A stretch of DNA of 64,000 nucleotides from Salinarimonas soli (GTDB lineage: Bacteria > Pseudomonadota > Alphaproteobacteria > Rhizobiales > Beijerinckiaceae): assembly GCF_008386575.1 (NCBI RefSeq), contig NZ_VUOA01000028.1, forward strand, positions 118,595 through 182,594. The letters are read 5' to 3'. Each line of letters begins with the position of its first letter. Position 1 is the first letter of the stretch. Shown here one piece after another: positions 61,358 through 64,000 of this stretch. Made by a program: the position numbers and the translations under genes. The notes under the pieces were generated by a model. It was not told the origin of the DNA. It made no database searches and was given only the letters and a program-made list of their open reading frames with translations.

Positions 61358-62556
61358 GCCGGCGCCCGCTCGGGTCGTCGACCCGCGTCGTGGTGGCGGC
61401 GCTCGCCGCGACGCAGCTCATCGGCTGGGGCAGCACCTACTATCTCCCGGCCGTTCTCCTGGTCCCGCTCGGGCGGGATCTGGGGCTGTCGCGAGAGCTC
61501 GTCATCGCGGGGGTGACCGTGATGCTGCTGGCGGGCGCCGTGGCGGCGCCCCGGGCCGGCCTGTTCATGGACCGGCGCGGGGTTCGCGGGCTGCTGGCGG
61601 TAGGATCCGGGCTGATGGCGCTCGCCCTCGTGACGCTTGCCTCCAGCACGTCATGGGTCGGCTATGCGGCGGCCTGGACGTTTGCGGGGCTCGCCATGCC
61701 GCTCGCCCTGTCGCAGGGCGCGCTCGCGGTGCTGGCCCGGGTGGCCGGGGCCGATGCGCGGCGGGCCTTCGCCACGATGCTCCTGATGTCGGGCTTCTCA
61801 TCCACCCTGTTCTGGCCTCTCACGGCGGCGCTCGATGCCGCCATCGGCTGGCGCGCCACCTGCCTCGCCTATGCCGGGGTCCATTTCGCCGTGTGCCTGC
61901 CGCTGCACCTGTTCGTGACGTCGCGGCGCCTGGAGCGTCCGCCCGAGGGCGTTGGCGACGTGCCGGTGCCTGAGCCCGTGACGGGGCTCGATCCCGCCCG
62001 GCAGCGCGTCGCCTTCTGGTGGTGCGCGCTCGCCTTCTCGGTCCAGGGCTTCGTCTCCTGGGGCCTGCCGCTCAACATCGTCGAGATCCTCAAGGCCTTC
62101 GACCATCCGACCGCCACGGCCGTCGCCGTGGGCTCGCTCATAGGACCCGCCCAGGTCGCGGCGCGTCTCGGGGAGACCCTGTTCGGGCAGCAGGTCGGCA
62201 TCCTGCGGGTGGGCCTCGCTTCGGCGCTGCTCGCGCCTTTCGCCGTGGCGCTGCCGCTCGCGGCCGGGGCGTCGCTGCCCGTGGTGGCGGCCTTCGTGAT
62301 CGGCTACGGCCTGTCGGCGGGCGCTTTCACCATCGTGCGGGCCGTGGTGCCGCTCGCCCTGTTCGGGCGCGAGCGCTACGCCACCATGACGGGGCGCCTC
62401 GCCGTCCCGCAGAACATCGCCTTCGCGGCGGCCCCCGTCGCCTTCGCGTCCGTCCTCGACGCCTGGGGCGCGGCCGGCACGCTGTGGCTTGCGGTCGGCG
62501 GCGCGCTGGTGGCGCTGGCGAGCCTCGTGGCGCTCTCCCTCGCGGTGCGGGTGTAG
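61354..62556 (+). CDS. Major facilitator superfamily transporter
   Basis: 400 aa from GTG 61354, overlapping the GNAT stop as GTGA. Twelve hydrophobic segments; the A-like motif loop FMDRRGVRGLLAVGSGL follows helix 2. Related to the YbfB/oxalate-formate antiporter-like MFS proteins. Substrate unknown. It ends one base before the convergent cell-wall hydrolase stop. Confidence 0.88.
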   Translation: MSRRPLGSSTRVVVAALAATQLIGWGSTYYLPAVLLVPLGRDLGLSRELVIAGVTVMLLAGAVAAPRAGLFMDRRGVRGLLAVGSGLMALALVTLASSTSWVGYAAAWTFAGLAMPLALSQGALAVLARVAGADARRAFATMLLMSGFSSTLFWPLTAALDAAIGWRATCLAYAGVHFAVCLPLHLFVTSRRLERPPEGVGDVPVPEPVTGLDPARQRVAFWWCALAFSVQGFVSWGLPLNIVEILKAFDHPTATAVAVGSLIGPAQVAARLGETLFGQQVGILRVGLASALLAPFAVALPLAAGASLPVVAAFVIGYGLSAGAFTIVRAVVPLALFGRERYATMTGRLAVPQNIAFAAAPVAFASVLDAWGAAGTLWLAVGGALVALASLVALSLAVRV

Positions 62557-62557
62557 G

Positions 62558-63859
62558 TCAGGTCTGGCCCGGTCGCAGCTTGTAGAAGATGTGCCGGCCG
62601 ATCCGGTCCATGCGCTTCAATTTGCGGGCCCAACGGGGGCTCACGTAGTTGGCGTGGTAATGGGTCGAGCCGCCCACGTCCTCCAGATAGGTCTCGCCCT
62701 CCAGCACCGCCTTGGCGACGCGGCTCGCACGAGACCAGGGCTCGGATTCGGTGATGCGCAGGGACTTGCCCTCGCAGGCGAAGGTGAACTGGCAGGCCAG
62801 ATGCCGGTGGCGGTTCTGGTAGACCACGCCGCAGATGGTCGACGGGTAGAGCCCGCTCTTCACCCGGTTGAGCACCACCTGCGCCACCGCCGCCTGACCC
62901 TCCTCGGGCTCGCTGCGCGCCTCGAAATAGACTGCCTCGGCCAGGCAGCGCTGCTCGCGCGCCGCCATGTCGGGATCGACGAGATCGGCATAGCGCGGGC
63001 GCGCCGCGCCCTCCCCCTTCGGCGCGGCCGTGACGCCTCCGTCCGGCCTTGGCGTCATGCCGGGCTGGGGCAAGGAGAAGGGATCGACCGCGACGACGAC
63101 CGGGGTGGCATCCGCGGCGGCAGGCGTGGTCGAGGAGAGCGCGTGGGCGCGGGGCACGGACGGCGTCGCGCCGTCGGGCCGGCGGGTCACGGCGCCGCGG
63201 CCAGAGCCCGTGGATCCTTGCGCCTGGGCCTCGGGGGAGCGCGCCGAGGTGGCCATATGGGTGGTGGTGCGCTCCGTGTCGATGATCGGCTCGAGCCGGG
63301 GCTCGGCGTCGGCATCGATGACAGCACCCGGAACGAGGGGGGCGGGCGCCCCCTCGGAGGGGCCGAAGATCAGGCGCGAGAGCGGGTTGACCGAGGCCGC
63401 GATGTCGCCGCCGCGCCGGCTCAGGGAGGGGCGCAAGGGGATCAGGGGATCGCCCTTGAGCCCGCGCTCGACGACCGGATCGGGGCCTGGCGGCGTCTTC
63501 AGGTCGGGCCGAAGGGGAGCGCCGGGATCGTCGGGCGCGTCGGTCGGCAGGTCGAAGCGAAGCCCCGCCTCGCGCTCCATCCCGTCGGGAACGGGCATGC
63601 GCAGGGCGGCGCCCACGAGGCGCGCGGACGGGGGAAGCGGCGTCGCGCTCTCGACGAGGGGCGCCACGGCGCTCCAGGCGCCGATGCCCGCGCGCGGATC
63701 GTTGCCGGCCGCCGCCGTGAACGACACGAGGAGCCCCGCGCCGAGCGCCCACGGTGCGACGGTCGCGCACGCCCATCCCATCCCGGACCGATACCGACGC
63801 CTCACGCGACCCCACCGATGCTCGACCGAGGGTACCGACGCGGCACCCTCTGGGCTCAT
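62558..63859 (-). CDS. Cell-wall hydrolase, SleB (Hydrolase_2) family
   Basis: 433 aa. N-terminal membrane or signal segment (ACATVAPWALGAGLLVSFTAAAG), a long Pro/Ala/Asp-rich low-complexity linker (about 60-300) and a C-terminal SleB-type domain: CLAEAVYFEARSEPEEGQAAVAQVVLNRVKSG (catalytic Glu region), QFTFACEG, THYHANYVSPRWARKLKRMDRIGRHIFYK. Probably cleaves peptidoglycan glycan strands in the periplasm. Confidence 0.88.
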   Translation of the reverse strand: MSPEGAASVPSVEHRWGRVRRRYRSGMGWACATVAPWALGAGLLVSFTAAAGNDPRAGIGAWSAVAPLVESATPLPPSARLVGAALRMPVPDGMEREAGLRFDLPTDAPDDPGAPLRPDLKTPPGPDPVVERGLKGDPLIPLRPSLSRRGGDIAASVNPLSRLIFGPSEGAPAPLVPGAVIDADAEPRLEPIIDTERTTTHMATSARSPEAQAQGSTGSGRGAVTRRPDGATPSVPRAHALSSTTPAAADATPVVVAVDPFSLPQPGMTPRPDGGVTAAPKGEGAARPRYADLVDPDMAAREQRCLAEAVYFEARSEPEEGQAAVAQVVLNRVKSGLYPSTICGVVYQNRHRHLACQFTFACEGKSLRITESEPWSRASRVAKAVLEGETYLEDVGGSTHYHANYVSPRWARKLKRMDRIGRHIFYKLRPGQT

Positions 63860-63979
63860 TTATCCGCCAGTAGGGTTAGGGGAGCGTAAAGGCCGGGGTA
63901 AGCTTAAGCGTGCCGGAGCGGGACGGGTACGCCCTGTCAGCCCTGCGGCGCACCACCGAAGGCGTGAAGCGCCGGCGGG

Positions 63980-64000
63980 CTCCCTCCCCCCTTGCGGGGG
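63980..64000 (+). repeat. Family 1b palindrome, truncated by the window end
   Basis: The last 21 bases (CTCCCTCCCCCCTTGCGGGGG) match the left arm of 47347-47488 in the same orientation. Confidence 0.7.

Overview
This is a contiguous piece of a high-G+C (about 70% by eye) alphaproteobacterial chromosome, most likely from the Hyphomicrobiales (Rhizobiales), perhaps near Methylobacteriaceae or Salinarimonadaceae. The evidence is the split F0 operon atpI-atpB-atpE-atpF'-atpF without F1 genes, the mutY/DUF721/DsbA/SMC block, a DivJ/PdhS-like kinase, DUF2336 and DUF1289 proteins, and many intergenic palindromes of the kind common in this order. The genus is inference. There are about 60 protein genes, no rRNA or tRNA gene, no transposase and no CRISPR array.

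Layout. 1-4.6 kb: the end of an isoquinoline-oxidoreductase-type molybdenum enzyme (small-subunit tail plus IorB-like subunit), a GST, a small secreted protein, an Fe-S uracil-DNA glycosylase relative and a tiny membrane protein. 4.55-5.87 kb: a sharply AT-rich one-gene island encoding a PIN-like nuclease. 5.9-13.2 kb: PRC-barrel protein, rpsD, aminopeptidase P, two tiny ORFs, prmA, a secreted protein with a duplicated four-cysteine domain, and a manganese catalase. 13.3-18.8 kb: membrane-anchored nuclease, sensor kinase, cobT/cobS, and a DUF1289/retropepsin-like pair.

18.95-32.8 kb is the metabolic centrepiece: a probable aerobic CoA-dependent 2-aminobenzoate (anthranilate) catabolic cluster. 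A minus-strand operon (SDR, MarR regulator, enoyl-CoA hydratase, acyl-CoA dehydrogenase, 2-aminobenzoate-CoA-type ligase, thioesterase, Rid-family protein) is divergent from a complete livKHMGF-type ABC importer. A separately transcribed gene encodes the fused flavin monooxygenase/old-yellow-enzyme protein (2-aminobenzoyl-CoA monooxygenase/reductase or salicylyl-CoA 5-hydroxylase family). Nearly identical 18-bp imperfect palindromes lie 36-37 bp upstream of the first gene of both minus-strand units, suggesting that one regulator, probably the local MarR protein, ties them together.

33.2-46 kb: a stand-alone AsnC ligand domain, a Crp/Fnr regulator broken by an in-frame TGA, GtrA and SDR genes, an intact Crp/Fnr regulator followed by two large hybrid histidine kinases, a DUF2336 protein, an ACT-domain protein and mutY. 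46-54 kb: DciA-like protein, DsbA-like oxidoreductase, SMC and the F0 ATP synthase operon. 54.2-64 kb: patatin, haloacetate-dehalogenase-like hydrolase, purD, xseA, a second hydrolase, GNAT/MFS pair and a SleB-type cell-wall hydrolase.

Intergenic DNA is rich in structured repeats of at least five families. Some are nested: a short dyad element sits inside the loops of two other palindromic families, and one palindrome supplies the C-terminus of the patatin protein.
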